In this document: one piece after another, positions 1 to 13,248 of the stretch
Position numbering within the stretch: position 1 is the stretch's first letter
How the letters are laid out: every line of letters begins with the position of its first letter
Source of the DNA: Amoebidium appalachense
Lineage: Eukaryota; Ichthyosporea
NCBI GenBank assembly: GCA_963693365.1
Contig: CAVNZM010000017.1
Span: 4,526,001-4,590,000, forward strand
Reading direction: 5' to 3'
Length of the DNA stretch: 64,000 bases
Notes under the pieces: model-generated
What the model was told of the DNA's origin: nothing
Databases searched by the model: none
The model's input: only the letters and a program-made list of their open reading frames with translations
Translations under genes and position numbers: made by a program

Positions 1-149
1 CTTTCAGGACAGACCACTATGTGGAGACCGCTTTACTTCCATGCAACCGGGCATGGTTGCTCTGTGTCGTGCATCTGTAAGCACATACGCATTTTTCGCT
101 GCACTGCATTAGTTTGCACACACATCTTCACCGTTTTGCTCACCTTGCT

Positions 150-450
150 TGCATAAGCAACCCTGCTCGTCTTTGATCAAGACGGGTTGACCCTCCCAAG
201 TTCAGTTGATGCTGCTGTCTGAGTTGGAGAGTCGTATATACGCGGGCTAAGGGGTCGAAACTCAGACGCAATTGATGACTTGGGCCCTCCCTGAGGATGG
301 GCTCTGCTTATGACGCATACTGTGAGCATGGCTGATGTTGCATACTTGAATGTTTGCCTTTGCATGTGTCCTTCGTGTATGCGTATTTCGTACCGTGTTC
401 CGCATTCAACCCCCCCCCCCCCAAAAAAAAAAAAAAAAAAAAAAAAAAAA
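150..450 (+). mobile_element. Dispersed element with poly-C/poly-A tail (copy a)
   Basis: This is the longest copy of a repeat family found about ten times here. It runs from about 'GCATAAGCAACCCTGC' through 'GGGCTCTGCTTATGA' to 'CGCATTCAA', then a C run and a run of about 30 A. A related copy lies inverted at 4440-4700. A 9-bp stem pairs 217-225 with 259-267. 'TGTCTGAGTTGG' is one base from the tRNA A-box consensus, and 'GGTCGAAAC' is close to a B-box. These suggest a structured, possibly tRNA-derived retroposed RNA; that is inference. The copy lies in the intron before the 637-773 UBR exon, in the same orientation as that gene. Confidence 0.6.
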
Positions 451-593
451 CCCCACACATCCACATCCCCCCTCCCCCTCCCCCCTCCCCCCCCCCCCCC
501 CCCGCCCCCGACCACTTCCCCCCTCTCAAACCCACACATACATCCCCCTTACACACACACAAACCCCCCTTCACCCCCTCCACCCCCCCCCCC

Positions 594-624
<31 letters not shown>

Positions 625-636
625 ACACACACACAG

Positions 637-1103
637 GGTCTTCCCTACCATGCATCCGAGGTTTCACCCCAGGAGCTTTTACGCAGCAGTCTCAACAAAC
701 AGCCCACCCTCATCCCACTGCCTGCCCTCTTTGACGATCTATTTGTGTCATTCCGTACGAAGGTGTGCTCGGTAGGTTTATTATCACCCCCCCCCCCCCC
801 CCCCCCCCCCCCCCTCTCCTCCCCCGGTGGTATACCTCTTCGGTCATTCCTTTGGACCAGCATTTCTCGTGTATGTCCACTATTGTATTGCTTCATAATC
901 CCCCCCCCACCCCCCCCCCACCCCCCCAAAAAAATAAATAAAAATGTGCATCTGGTTTATAGCCTCTTGAACTCTCCTTCCTCTCCCTGGGTGATACGTC
1001 GCAATCCCCCCCTCCCCCCCCCCCCCCCCCCCCCCCCCCCAACCTTAACCTGGCCCTTTCCTTCACATTTGCACGGTTCTCAGACAGAGTTCGGTTGGCA
1101 TGC

Positions 1104-1139
<36 letters not shown>

Positions 1140-1549
1140 CATGCCCTATTTGGGTAGTGTATTACACGTGTGCACACTCACCGGTGACTCAAATACATTG
1201 CTAAGGAATAGTTTTTCTGGTGAATTAAATGCAATACTAACGAACAGTTTTTATAAACACACAAAAAAATAGGAATATTTATGGCCACTCTTTTTTATTT
1301 GCCCTGGTGACTTTTGACACCCGTCCCTTGCTACAGTAACATTACCAAGCTGATGCATCCACCACACATACTCAAAACACACACACACACACACGTGTGC
1401 ACGCACATACGCACACGCGCACACACACACAAGGACATGCCTCCCCCCCCTCTCTCTTCCCCCCCCCCCCCCCCCACACGCACACACACACACCTTCAAC
1501 CCCCCCCCCTCCTCCCCCCCCTCCCCACACACACACACACCTTCAAACC

Positions 1550-1580
<31 letters not shown>

Positions 1581-2003
1581 GTACAGCACTGCCAAACTGT
1601 CCCCGAATACCCTGCCCTCTGCCTCATGTGTGGGGAGCTCCAATGCTTTGGGGGCAGATGTTGCAGCACCCGAGATCCCTACATACCCCCTGCGGGTGGG
1701 GGGAACGATGAAACGACCGGGAAAATTGGTGAATGTGTCCGACACGCGCGAAAATGCGGAACTGGGACGGGGATTTTTCTCCTCCTTCAGGCAACGACTG
1801 TATACGTGATACGCGGGAAGAGGGGGTTCGTGTGGGGATCTCCATATTTGGACGCTTTTGGGGAGGAGGATGTGGATTTGAAGAGGGGGAAACCGCTTTT
1901 CTTTAACACGGACAGATACTTGAAGCTGCAGGCGTTGTGGAGGCGGCAGGAATTTGAATATTCATTTTCGCAGAGGTGGACGTGGCACCATAGTGCGTAT
2001 TGA
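637..2003 (+). CDS. UBR1/UBR2-type E3 ubiquitin ligase (N-recognin), C-terminal two exons
   Basis: Exons are 637-773 and 1587-2003, both phase 0, with TGA at 2001-2003. The first opens after (CA)nCAG and ends at GTAGGT; it carries the 'LIPLPALFDDLF' stretch that precedes the Cys-rich tail of UBR proteins. The second begins after GTACAG and matches the UBR C-terminal cap: 'ALCLMCGELQC', then 'RCC', 'GECVRHARKCGTGTGIFLLL', 'SPYLDAFGE', 'LKRGKPLFF' and 'DRYLKLQALW'. Human UBR1/2 have the same order (CLxCG, GACxxHxxxCGxGxGIFL, YLDxYGExDxxLxRGxPL). Family members recognise N-degrons and ubiquitinate substrates; the UBR box and RING lie upstream of the window. The intron is almost all simple sequence (poly-C, poly-A, CA). 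Family assignment is firm; the subtype is not. Confidence 0.85.
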
Positions 2004-2010
2004 ATGTATT

Positions 2011-2016
2011 AATAAA
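2011..2016 (+). promoter_or_regulatory. Poly(A) signal of the UBR-like gene
   Basis: AATAAA begins 8 nt after the TGA stop, so the 3' UTR is probably very short. Confidence 0.5.
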
Positions 2017-2679
2017 TCTCGGGAAATACGAATGCAAATATTTTGTGAATACCCATTTCGGGAATTTCAAATTTTTTTGTCCTTTTTGTCCTTGATAGGA
2101 ATGGAAACCCGTACGCATGTACAAGCAATCGGATCTTGCACGATCGATGCCGATCGGTCTGCGATTGTTGATGATGAGGGTCAGGGGATTGCCTTATTTG
2201 GCTCTACAACTGTAAACTTTAGTATAATATTGCAATAGTACAGTAGGTTGCTATGACATGAATGAATCGCAATTTATCAATATCAAGTATGCATGTGCTA
2301 AGAGGGTTTTAAATAATATGGATGGGCTAAATGATACGTGGAGGGGAATGTGCTTTTTTATGTAGACGACATACATTGGAGGCTCTGATTAGGTGCCGGC
2401 ACCAGGCCAACAGTATACAATACGTATGTATATTGCTAAATAAAGTTGTTCCGTGACCGAGAAATAGATTATTTGGTGATATGTATACAACAGTGATGTG
2501 CCAACAAGGTACAGAGTTCAATAATGTTGTGATGAGGTACAAATTATATTAGATTGGGATGCATAGCGTGTTTTTCGTTTCTTTTGTTTTTTCTTCCCGT
2601 CTATGGAACGAATATGATGTGTTTTGTGAACACCCTTGCAAAGTCTTAGAATTGACAGCCTGAAACAAGAGACAAGCCC

Positions 2680-2716
<37 letters not shown>

Positions 2717-2884
2717 TCTCCCCTCTCTCTCTCTCTCTTTCTCTCTCTCCCTCTCCGCCACCGCCCAGGTCCACCAAACCAAAGAAAGAAAAAGAAAGAA
2801 AGAAAAGGAAAACGCAAGAAGACAGAAACTCTAGATGGAGAAGAACGAGGGGAAAAGGGCGGGCAGGCGGGCGGGGCGGCCCGG

Positions 2885-2925
<41 letters not shown>

Positions 2926-2928
2926 GGG

Positions 2929-2966
<38 letters not shown>

Positions 2967-3229
2967 TCAGATCTTGATTCAGAAGTTCCAGAGGAGCAGC
3001 AGGCACAGACAGTCTGCATGCATATGTAACTCTTTATGGGCTCATCTCTCAATGTAGGAAACTTAGACTCTCATTGTTTACACGTTGTAAAATTTAATGT
3101 CATCATATGTTCGTAAGCATGGATACCCTCCTCCCCCGCCCCCCTTCTACCACCACTCACGGCCAAACCCCATTACACTATATCGGAGGAGTAAATGGGT
3201 AGAAATACTGCTGACAACCCTTCCCCCCC

Positions 3230-3260
<31 letters not shown>

Positions 3261-4407
3261 ACACACACAGGAAGGGCAAAACGAAAAATACTCCAATGGA
3301 AAACAAAAGGTGCAGGTACAATGCAGCCTGTGCTGACTCGCTAGCCACATGTACAACTGCAACACTGACCTATTAGCCAAACATCACGCCGGTTGACGGC
3401 CGAAACCTTTTGAATGTTAACTGCCCATAGATATATATTGTCTCTATTAAGTCTTCGTATTGGTATAAAAAAAACAATATCCATATGTGTATGCTAGGTC
3501 AGTGTATTGATATGATATAGGTATGACTATGGCAAATCCATCAAATGCATCAGCACAAATCCATGTTGTGGCAGTACTATTTTCGGTCACATTTCGAAAC
3601 GGGCACACATTACTACACGTCTATTACTGTTCTAACTGTGGTAACATCCTGCTTTTGGTAATACCGATCAATTTTGTTCGCTGTACTGGTACATACAAAT
3701 ACATACAACAACTTCACACAACTGGCTCCAAGGGATATATATAGCCTAAGAGTTACCAGAGTAGCCCCACATATGCCCTTACATTATGGGCAACGAACTC
3801 GACACCAACTATGGTATTGTACAGATTAATATGTTGTGGTTGCAAGCACATCTAAGAACCAAAGTCGGGGTATTCTTATGTGCGAGCAATCCGGTGTAAG
3901 AAGACATGATCATAAACAAAGAGAAGCCCCCCCCCCCCCCCCCCCTCCCCCCCCCCCCCCCCCCTCCCCCCCCCCCCCTCCCCCCTCCTCTTTTCAAAAA
4001 AAAAAAAACCAAAAAAAAAAAAAACCAAACCAAAACATATTGAGAAAAAGGAAAAAAGAGAAAAAGAAGGAAAAACAACAACAACCACAACCTACTGATA
4101 CGGAGGCCTGCAGAATGGTTCCGTCTGTCGACAAAGACACCATCCCCACCCATCGGCCAACCCATCACTCCGCCGCTCTCTGCCGTCTCTGCAGGAGAGA
4201 TATTGACGTCAGAGAGATCACACAACTTGACATTACATTTCCGTCTGTCAAACCCGGCCCCACCCCATCACCCAACCCATCACTCCGCCGCTCTTTGCCG
4301 TCTCTGCAGGGGAGATATTGAAGTCAGAGAGATCACACACCAACTTGACTTTACATGCATACAGCCATGGGGTAAGGTCACTAGGCTGGACAGGTGATTG
4401 TTCACCT

Positions 4408-4425
<18 letters not shown>
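2017..4425. other. Non-coding stretch with homopolymer blocks
   Basis: I see no convincing exon. Contents: C run at about 2682-2714 followed by CT, purine-rich 2776-2870, G runs 2884-2964, a C run plus (CA)n at 3224-3268, and C/A runs at 3927-4025. A segment of about 75 bp with 'CATCACTCCGCCGCTCT' and 'GGAGATATTGA' is tandemly duplicated (about 4160-4225 and 4275-4345). Confidence 0.5.
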
Positions 4426-4427
<2 letters not shown>

Positions 4428-4451
<24 letters not shown>

Positions 4452-4700
4452 TGAATGCGTCAAAAAGTACGAAGTACACAAGAACAAACGGATAACACGA
4501 TGTAGAATGCAAGCCATACATAAAGAGTATGCATAATAAGCAGAGCCCCCTCCTCAGGGGGGGCCCACGTCATCCACAGTACCCGAGTTTCGACCTATTC
4601 CCCTCGTTAACGAAACCCAACTCAGATACTGTTTCACTTGAACATGAGTAGGTCACCCGTCTTGATCAGAGACGAGCAGGGTTGCTTATGCAGGCAAGGG
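4428..4700 (-). mobile_element. Dispersed poly-C-tailed element (copy b)
   Basis: Read on the minus strand it repeats copy a from 'GCATAAGCAACCCTGCTCGTC' to 'GACGCATTCAAA' and then a C run (G run at about 4410-4449 on +). The stem survives as 4619-4627 pairing with 4581-4589: relative to copy a the closing pair changes from G-C to A-U and two pairs become G-U. It lies upstream of the minus-strand LRR exon in the same orientation only if that gene extends in the other direction; its host is not established. Confidence 0.6.
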
Positions 4701-5409
4701 CAGTGGGAAAGGCCGGGGGTTAAAGTTGCAGCAGTAAGCAGAAGCAAGAAAAATATAGATAGGAACTCAGGAGACGGGGCTTCTAGGAAGCTCCCCCGTC
4801 GATACCTAAGTCGATACTTCCCTGGCTAACATACTACACCAGCTGAAAAGAATTAAGTCCCGAAGGCCGCAGAATTCGCAATCAGAGGGGAAAATATGAG
4901 ATTTGACCCACGCCGCAGGGTAGTAACACGCTTACTAGGGCGGAACTTTATCGTCTTCGAACGGAAAGCTATGCCCCCGGATGTCAGCCGGAAATATGGT
5001 ATCACCCATTGCTTTGGGCTTGAAAAAAGCCAAACCGATAGTCCGAGTTATGTTACGCCGGCGGGTAACATGCCGCATGGGTTCCAAGGGAGCTGTCGCC
5101 AACAGAGCGGTGTGTGCATGCGTGGGGGGGGGGGGGGGGGGGGGGGGGGGGACACTAGGAGGTGGCAGTTTTGAGGCAGAGCACCCACACACAAATCGTT
5201 AACAGAAACCAAACCTACTGTTTGAAGGTAGAAGACACTTGAGCACTGGCATTCGTTGGAGGGGGTGGTACCGGGAGGGCAACAAGTGGGCGGATTGGTA
5301 AAGGGGGGGGGGGGGCAGTGTGGGAGTTAATGTGTCGAACTTAAAAAGCGAATACATCAGAAAACCGACAAGGAATCAAAACCATAACCCAACAAAAGAG
5401 GATTTTTTT

Positions 5410-5450
<41 letters not shown>

Positions 5451-5454
5451 ATTT

Positions 5455-6043
5455 CTATCAGCACTTGCCGTTTTGACTGCAGCCTTCAGGCTTTTGCCCC
5501 CCGTCACCTTTCCATGCAAAGTCACCTCTTCCAAGTTTGGACACGACTCTAACACCCGTACGTCCTCCTTAATCCCACCCAGGTCAATCTTGCGTAAGTT
5601 CAGATGCGACGCCAGGCACGAGACATCGCTCACTTTTTTTTACATTGAGGAGTACAACATTCATCAGAAGGGGGCAAAGGGAAACGGGGCTTATGTCCTT
5701 TAGAGACTTCATGTCGAACAAGGCGAGTTCTTTGAGCTTCCGGCAAATGTCCGAGGGGGGATATGTCGGTGAGGCGTCTGAGATTGAATAGTGAAACATA
5801 AACGAGATTTCCACATGCGGACAGGGCGGAGATGTCGGTAAGCGACTCCAACTCATCGGGCCACACTTTCGTGAGCACGTGAGGCTGGGGAGGGACGGGC
5901 CCGAGTGAGGAGATGTCAACGAAGCTCTTGATGTGAAGAGCGTATAGGTGCGGGTGATTGACCAATGAAAAATGGCCGTTAAGACGGATGCTCTCGGTTG
6001 CATTTAGCTCCAGATCTCTGAGTTCATGCAAATTGGGTAGAAC
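5455..6043 (-). CDS. Leucine-rich-repeat protein, internal exon, frame broken at two homopolymers
   Basis: The exon opens after 'GCAG' at 6044 and starts VLPNLHELRDLEL. It encodes an internalin/SDS22-like LRR array of 23-residue units, e.g. 'LTDISALSACGNLVYVSL', 'LKDISPVSLCPLLMNVVL' and 'VSDVSCLASHLNLRKIDL'. The array switches frame twice. Both switches sit on homopolymers: a C6 run (5755-5760 on +) and an A8 run (5634-5641 on +). Removing one base from each keeps every unit at exactly 23 residues. Either the assembly over-calls these runs or the gene is newly decayed. A G run (5412-5449 on +) and (GGT)n plus G at 6063-6151 flank the exon. The 3' donor is not resolved. LRR proteins bind other proteins; a specific role is unknown. 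Confidence 0.6.
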
Positions 6044-6062
6044 CTGCGATTGGAATTTTGTA

Positions 6063-6105
6063 TGGTGGTGGTGGTGGTGGTGGTGGTGGTGGTGGTGGTG
6101 GTGGT

Positions 6106-6151
<46 letters not shown>
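6063..6151. repeat. (GGT)n followed by a G run of about 45 nt
   Basis: GGT trinucleotides at about 6063-6107 pass directly into an uninterrupted G tract. On the LRR coding strand this is (ACC)n and poly-C in the intron before the exon. Confidence 0.9.
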
Positions 6152-6152
<1 letters not shown>

Positions 6153-6225
6153 TGACATCAGGCAGTTGGGAGTTGGAGCGAGGGATGGGGATAGTTAGGT
6201 GGGCATGATGCGTTAGAAGGGGGTA

Positions 6226-6268
6226 ACAAACATGTGTGTCTCCATCTACTTTCCAGCTAATCCATCAG
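6226..6268 (-). repeat. About 41-bp inverted copy of 14408-14450
   Basis: 'ACAAACATGTGTGTCTCCAT' and its continuation to 'CTAATCCATC' is the reverse complement of the sequence at 14408-14450. The two sit near two LRR gene pieces of opposite orientation. Confidence 0.7.
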
Positions 6269-6355
6269 AGAAAATATATTATTAATGAAACCCTCAAGTT
6301 GTCAACTGCAGTGTAGTGACTGTAATATTAATTAGTCATAATTGATACACCTTTG

Positions 6356-6389
<34 letters not shown>

Positions 6390-6632
6390 TTCTTCCCAGC
6401 ACGGAAGTTATAAAAGGATCCCCCCCTCGCCTTTGTACAAAGTCTACCGGACCAAAAGACGATGATGTAGATGATAGGGATGCCAGTGTGATCACGAGGT
6501 TCAAGTTGAGACGGGTACATATAGCTAGGGGGGGAAAATGCAAACCTAGGGAATGGAGCAAGGCTTTACACACACGTGCACAAACAAGACAAGAGAGAGA
6601 GATGGGGAGGGGGGAGGGGGGGGGGGGGAGAC

Positions 6633-6742
<110 letters not shown>

Positions 6743-6796
6743 GAATTAGTTAGAGGGAGCCACGGGGGATGGGTGGGGAGTGGGGTAAGGTGAGGA

Positions 6797-6827
<31 letters not shown>

Positions 6828-7308
6828 GGGGGGGGGGGGGGGGGGGGGAGGGGGGGGGGGGGGATCTATGTGCTGCGCACAAGCATGTGTTTTAAACAAC
6901 ATAGTTTTATTCATAGCTATCGTATCATCTCAACCTATATGGCCCAGTACGTGTAGCTAAGTTTCTGAAGTTTAAAACTATTATTTCCTCGGGTTCATAT
7001 ATCATCTGCTGCCCCGGAAATTTCCCTTTTTGTCCGACCAGAGGCCCGTATGTGTGTGTGTGTGTGTGTGAGTCACGGTGTGTGTGTGTGTGTGTGTGAT
7101 ACATATATGTGCGCTATTTGACTCACAGAGAGCCAATAACCTGAAACTCAAGACCGTTTAAACGGGCAAATAAGTATACTACACTGAGCACCGTTCCCCC
7201 GGCGGTCACGCCAAAACTGTTCTCCGGCTTACATGATAATCAATTCAAGCAAAGCTTAGTAGGAAGTGTTGACAACTATGTAACAATTTTTATTTCAACT
7301 TTTCTGAG

Positions 7309-7312
7309 TGTT

Positions 7313-7376
<64 letters not shown>

Positions 7377-7448
7377 TCTTTCTCTCTCTCTGTGTGTGTG
7401 TGTACAAAGGGCTGTGATCCCCCCCCCCCCCCCCCCCCCCCCCCCCAC

Positions 7449-7488
<40 letters not shown>
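7309..7488. repeat. (GT)n, then poly-C/poly-A compound tract
   Basis: (GT)n at 7313-7374, (CT/GT) to 7404, then C at 7419-7446, 'ACC' and A at about 7450-7488. A second (GT)n lies at 7573-7614. The context around 7253-7300 ('AGTGTTGACAACTATGTAAC') is repeated at 7515-7560, so the whole module is a tandem duplication. Confidence 0.85.
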
Positions 7489-7489
<1 letters not shown>

Positions 7490-7569
7490 CACAGCCTAGT
7501 GACTCATAACCGTTAGTAAGTGTTGATAATTATGTAACAATTTTTGATTCATCTTTTGTGAGTGTTGGG

Positions 7570-7617
<48 letters not shown>

Positions 7618-7689
7618 AGAGGGTTGTGGACCCCTCCCCCCAACCCCCCCGTTGAAATCTTGGACAACGCTCTCCGTCCCTTACTAGTT

Positions 7690-8385
<696 letters not shown>

Positions 8386-8485
8386 ATGGGCTCTGCTTAT
8401 TATGCATACTCTTTATGTATGGCTTGCATTCTGCATCGTGATATCCGTTTGTTCTTGTGTACTTCGTACTTTTTGACGCATTCAA
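8386..8485 (+). mobile_element. Dispersed poly-C-tailed element (copy c)
   Basis: 'GGGCTCTGCTTATTATGCAT' through 'TTTTTGACGCATTCAA' then a C run; close to copies b and d. No host gene is recognised here. Confidence 0.6.
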
Positions 8486-8682
8486 CCCCCCCCCTCTTTC
8501 CCCCCCCCTCCCCCCCCCCCCAACCCCCCTCTCTCCCTGCCCCCCCTACCACCTACTGAGGCGGTGTCTCCCTTTTCTTTTTTCTTCTTTTTTTTTTAAA
8601 AAAAGGGCCTCAAGTAGATGTATAACGTCGCACGTGCGGCAACACGTCAGTACGTGTTAGCTGCCCCCCCGTCTCTCCGAGC

Positions 8683-8793
8683 TCTCTCTCTCTCTCTCTC
8701 TCCTCCCCCCCCCCCCCCCCCCTCCCTCTCTCTGTTTGCCCTCTCCTCCCCCCCCCCCCCCCCCCTCCCTGACTCCCCCCGCCTCTCCCCCTG

Positions 8794-8865
<72 letters not shown>
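8683..8865. repeat. (CT)n and poly-C tracts
   Basis: (CT)n at 8683-8701, C runs at 8706-8722 and 8749-8765, then (CT)n at 8800-8864. Confidence 0.9.
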
Positions 8866-8867
<2 letters not shown>

Positions 8868-8899
8868 CCACTGCTCTCATCGTCGTCTCAAGGGCCTTG

Positions 8900-11284
8900 C
8901 GTGTCTGCCCGCTTTGCATCTAGCTCTGTCTCTTTCTCTCTTCTCATTCCCATTTGGCTTGGTTCTCCGCTTATTGTCTCAAAACGCACATACACATAAT
9001 CACCTGGTAGGCTTTTGTGCCACCCCACAAATGGTGCTGCGTATTTGTGATTGTTTAGCTCTGGTTTTTGGGTACATAGCACCGTGCAGCCAACTGGTTT
9101 GACTGCCTATGGTGTAACAGTGTGCCGCGGGGAAGGTATGCACAGTTCAGATGCGGCGCCTCGCCTGTAATAGCTGATCAAACGGCCGTAGCGTCTGGCA
9201 TTACATTCTAGAGAACGGCGCCACGTTTTTCCTTTTTCTTGTACCTAAACGTCACAAAGTTGGGCTGCACCCGGGGCCGCTGCCACTGGTTCCAAGAACT
9301 TCCAACCGCCATAAGATCTCCTAATATGGCAGAATTTTGCACCAATCATTTAGGGTTATTTTTGATTGGTGCAGCATTCCCGCCAGAAGTGTAGCCCCGG
9401 AAATTAGATTGGTCTTCTTTCCTACAGCTTGGCATAATATGCTAAATCGCAATTCGGCCGATCGGGCCCGATCACCGATGTGCACCGACCCATTAACCGA
9501 CCCGCGCTCATGTCCAATCGTATGCGCTGAATCTGGCTTTTATGGTTGTTTTATATGCGTAGCAGATAAAAGGTGTTTCACAGATCACTAATATGTATGG
9601 TGTCGGACATCGTAGATTGACCCATCCGGAAAAATAGACCCTATAAATTGTGCGATCCATTAACTTACCCGCAGTCTATCCCATTCGGGTAAAAGACCCA
9701 TTTTTCGGTGCGTCTCATCAAGGTTCAAGGGCTACAAACTGACGTCTCAAAACGTATAAAAAAAAAAAGAAAGAAAGAAAACCGCAATTTTTTCCCTCAT
9801 TGAGAAATTTTCAAACCAATTAGGGGGCGTATGACGTCATCTACTTTTGCAAGTGTGTTTCTAGAATAACCACATGTAAGCTTTAGACGTTTCTTATTGC
9901 AATCGACCCCATCTCGACGAGAGCTGTCGTGTGATATTTTGGAGTTGAAAAAAAAATTGAAAAAGAAAATACAGAGTCACGGCCAGGATCGAACTGCAGC
10001 CCAAGAATCCGGGGTCGTGCCGTATATAGCCTTGAAATGTTGGGTCTCATAAAAGACCTAAACACTGCTTTTACCACGTCGTCTTTCTTCTAATGCACAT
10101 GTCTATTGTCACACATTATAATGTGCAGCAGCACGGTTTGAAAATGTGATTTTTTCAGATTTTCGCGGAACTACCATACATGGCGGTTACAGACCGTGTG
10201 TTACTATTTTAAGCAATAGTGACGCATTTATGACGTCATTTTTGGAGCTTTTAGGGGGCTTGCGGCGTCATCACTTCTTAATAATGAAGATATCGCCAAA
10301 AACTTATATCCGCGTGATCCCCGTGACGAGTGCTATCCAAAACTGCAACTATCATGTCCGTAGCACGATTGCTGCCTCCTGGATCTACAGGGGTCAATCT
10401 ACGATGTCCGACCTTAGTGCCCGCACAGAGCAACGCGTGATCCGGCTAAATATAGATATGGCGGTACTAGATTTAGCGATCAGGGCAGCGTTTGGCCCAC
10501 ATGCGCTGCTGGCAGCACGGGTGTTTTGTGTAGCAACCAGCCCGCAGACGGGTCTTTTTCGTTTGCTGTGTGCGTAGCTGGCGACACTTTCTCTTCGACT
10601 AGTGAGTTGGCGGTACGCGCACGTTTTGTGTGGGCAGGGGGGCTCATTCGTTTCCGGCATAGACACCCCCTGGCGGCCCCTGCTTCGGCCACCCCTGGGC
10701 GCAGCCTGCTATGCAGGCTCGACGGCTCGACGGCCGGCGCCGCGATCGGGGGGTACACGCAGAAAAGGGGCGTCCGAGTGATGTGAAAGAGGTTTTAAGA
10801 GCAAGGGGCCCTTTACGGGCCCGTTAAAATACTCGGAATTTGCCGCAAAACGATTACATATATGTAAGAGCACCAAACTCAACCCCTGAGTATGCCGCAC
10901 CGCAAAGCAGCAAGCCACGGGACTTTGGTTTTGGTGCTCGTAATCGTATTTTTTTTTACTATAATTTGTAGGCATATTCCGGCTTTCCGGCCAGGTTTTT
11001 TTTTTTTTTTACATTTATAAGTCCGAGTATTTTGACACCCTTTAGTCATATGTATTTACTATGTTAATTGATGCCCCTTTTTAATCGTATGGCGAGCCCC
11101 AGGGTTCTCTAAATCGTTTACGTCAATACCGCGCCGCCGTAAGTGTGGCTTTTCAGACCGGGGATATCATGATCGGAATTTTTTCGCCCGCATTCCACCA
11201 TCAGCCAATAGCACGGCAAAAATGTTGTGGGGGTTCTACCTGTTTTAAATTTATTCAAAACGCAATCGTGTTGTCGGAATTTTA
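8900..11284. other. Non-repetitive stretch without a recognised gene
   Basis: This is one of the few stretches with ordinary base composition. Frames of 60-143 aa occur (longest 10146-10577 on +) but none shows a family motif or a convincing splice pattern. On the minus strand at about 9970-10020 'CAGTTCGATCC' fits the tRNA B-box consensus without a full cloverleaf. 10600-10760 is GC-rich with CpG. Confidence 0.4.
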
Positions 11285-12480
11285 TTTCTTTTGACTCGGG
11301 TTTATTGATCCGTTGATGAAGGCAACGTGCAGCCACAGGCTACATAACCACCAATTGAACTGAAAAAGCCAAAGCTACGAAATAAAATAATGCGACAAGT
11401 GATAGAGGACACCAGCGGGCAAAACCTTAAGTGTACGTATACGCGTGAAACTAGTTTGCTCCAACCAGTCATATGCATCGATGTTGACCAGACCACACTC
11501 CGCAAGAAGACATCATTACTGCTCCTTCCCAACAGGCCCCCCTTAAAACCTATCGAGGCACAGCAAGCAAGTCAGAATTCTTTTTTTTTTCTCTTGACTG
11601 GGATTTATTGATCAGTGGTCCAGTGGATATGAAGGCAACGTGCAGCCACAGGCTACATGACCACCAAAATAACCGACTTCGAAAGAGCCACAGCGATGAA
11701 ATAAAAAATAAAACAACAAGTGACCAAAGGACACCAGCGGGCAAAGGTACGAGTGCACGTGTATGCGTGAAACTAATTTGCTCCAACTAGTCATATGCAG
11801 CGATGATGACCAGGCCACACTCCGCAAGAAGACATCATTACTGCTGCCCCCCAACAGGCCCCCCTCAAAACCTACCGGGGCACAGCAAGCAAGTCAGCCC
11901 TTTAAAGAGCAATGCAGACCAAATCCGAGCGAGAAAACAATCCCCACGGGCCCGTCCCCTAGAAAACCCGCAGAAGCTGTCTCTAACTCTTTGATAAGGT
12001 GGCCTAGTTGTGGCAGGACACAAAGGAAAACACAACTACAGAATGCATGCAAGCAAATCCAGTCATTGCCATACTGCTGAAGGCTGAAAACACGGCAGCC
12101 ACAAGGAAAGCTCCTCGACGACCCAGTAGCTACCCCTCCACTCACGCAGCGCAGAAGCAGTTGAAGAAGTTGCAGCAGCCCACCGCCAATAACTCGCGTA
12201 GAAGCATAGATAGCGTGTAGAAGTCACCGTAAGTTGCAGTGGGCCACCAGATGTCGAAGAAACCACTCCACAAGCGAGAAACTCCGCGGAAGGGAGATGT
12301 CCCCACACTCTCACAACAGTAGGAATAGACAAGGCCGCACTACACACACACAGTGTCACGTTCCCCTGAGTGGGACCCCTTCCCACCAAAAAAAGAAAAA
12401 ACGAAAGCCTTTATATACCTGCCATGGTGAAGAATCGGGAAAAAAAGTTGACGTGACAGCTAAGAGATCGAAGTAAAAGT
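11285..12480 (-). mobile_element. Repeat family B, two overlapping copies
   Basis: A 3' fragment (11285-11577) is followed by a fuller copy (11585-12480). Each has 'GGCAACGTGCAGCCACAGGCT' style sequence next to a TTTATTGAT block, which on the minus strand is AATAAA followed by AGTCAAAAG. The other end carries 'GCCTTTATATACCTGCCATG' (TATATAAAGG on the minus strand) and 'AAAGTTGACGTGACAGC'. Other copies lie at 43885-45475 (+) and 48557-49640 (-). A TATA box at one end and AATAAA at the other suggest a transcribed, retroposed unit without obvious coding capacity. Confidence 0.65.
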
Positions 12481-12967
12481 GAAGTCCCCAGAATTCTAAA
12501 TCGTATTGGTGGGGTTCGTGTCAGTACAGATTTGTATGAACCCCACATGCGATCACACTTTGTCAGGTTATTCCGTAATACCCTGCTTTCCATAATGAAT
12601 TGAAGACCCTGACTGTGGCAAAACAGGGCTTCATATTCACTTTCTGGAGTGTCAGAATGACTATCTGATCATTTCCCCCCAGAAAAGCACCCATTTGTAC
12701 ATGAAAACAGATCAAAAATAAATACTAACTGCTACTAAAAACCATGACCCCCTTGTGCCTATGTAATCGTAAATACGACGATTTTGAGCCTTCAATCCCT
12801 GAAAATGGCGCGAAAATAAGCCAATCGATTACAAGATAAACTTAAAAAAAAATAAAAAAATCCTGGCCGGAAGTAGGCCTACATTGGTACCCATCGCCCC
12901 ACTGCGCGCAACCGTCGTACTGAACATACTTTCTACAACTACAAGGGCACAAGAGCACACAGAAAAC

Positions 12968-13033
12968 ATGGCGGAGAACACGGGTGGCCACCTCATACAG
13001 CCTGAGGACCCGCGAGAAAGTATGTGCGTGTGA

Positions 13034-13080
<47 letters not shown>

Positions 13081-13183
13081 GTGTGTCTGTGTCTGTGTGT
13101 GCGGGTGTGAGCGCATGTGTTTGTGTGTGTGCGGGTGTGAGCGTGTGAGCGCGCGCGCGCGTGTGTGTGTGCGCGTGTGTGTT

Positions 13184-13248
<65 letters not shown>

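Noticed and set aside
200-320. Hammerhead-like words (CTGAGGA and CGAAAC) in the dispersed element
   Set aside because: The two core words are in the wrong order and spacing for a hammerhead fold.
310-1272. 320-aa open frame on + (and many similar long S/L/P, H/T, C/V or G-rich frames)
   Set aside because: These are translations of poly-C, (CA)n, (CT)n and related repeats. Only the part 637-773 is retained, as a UBR exon.
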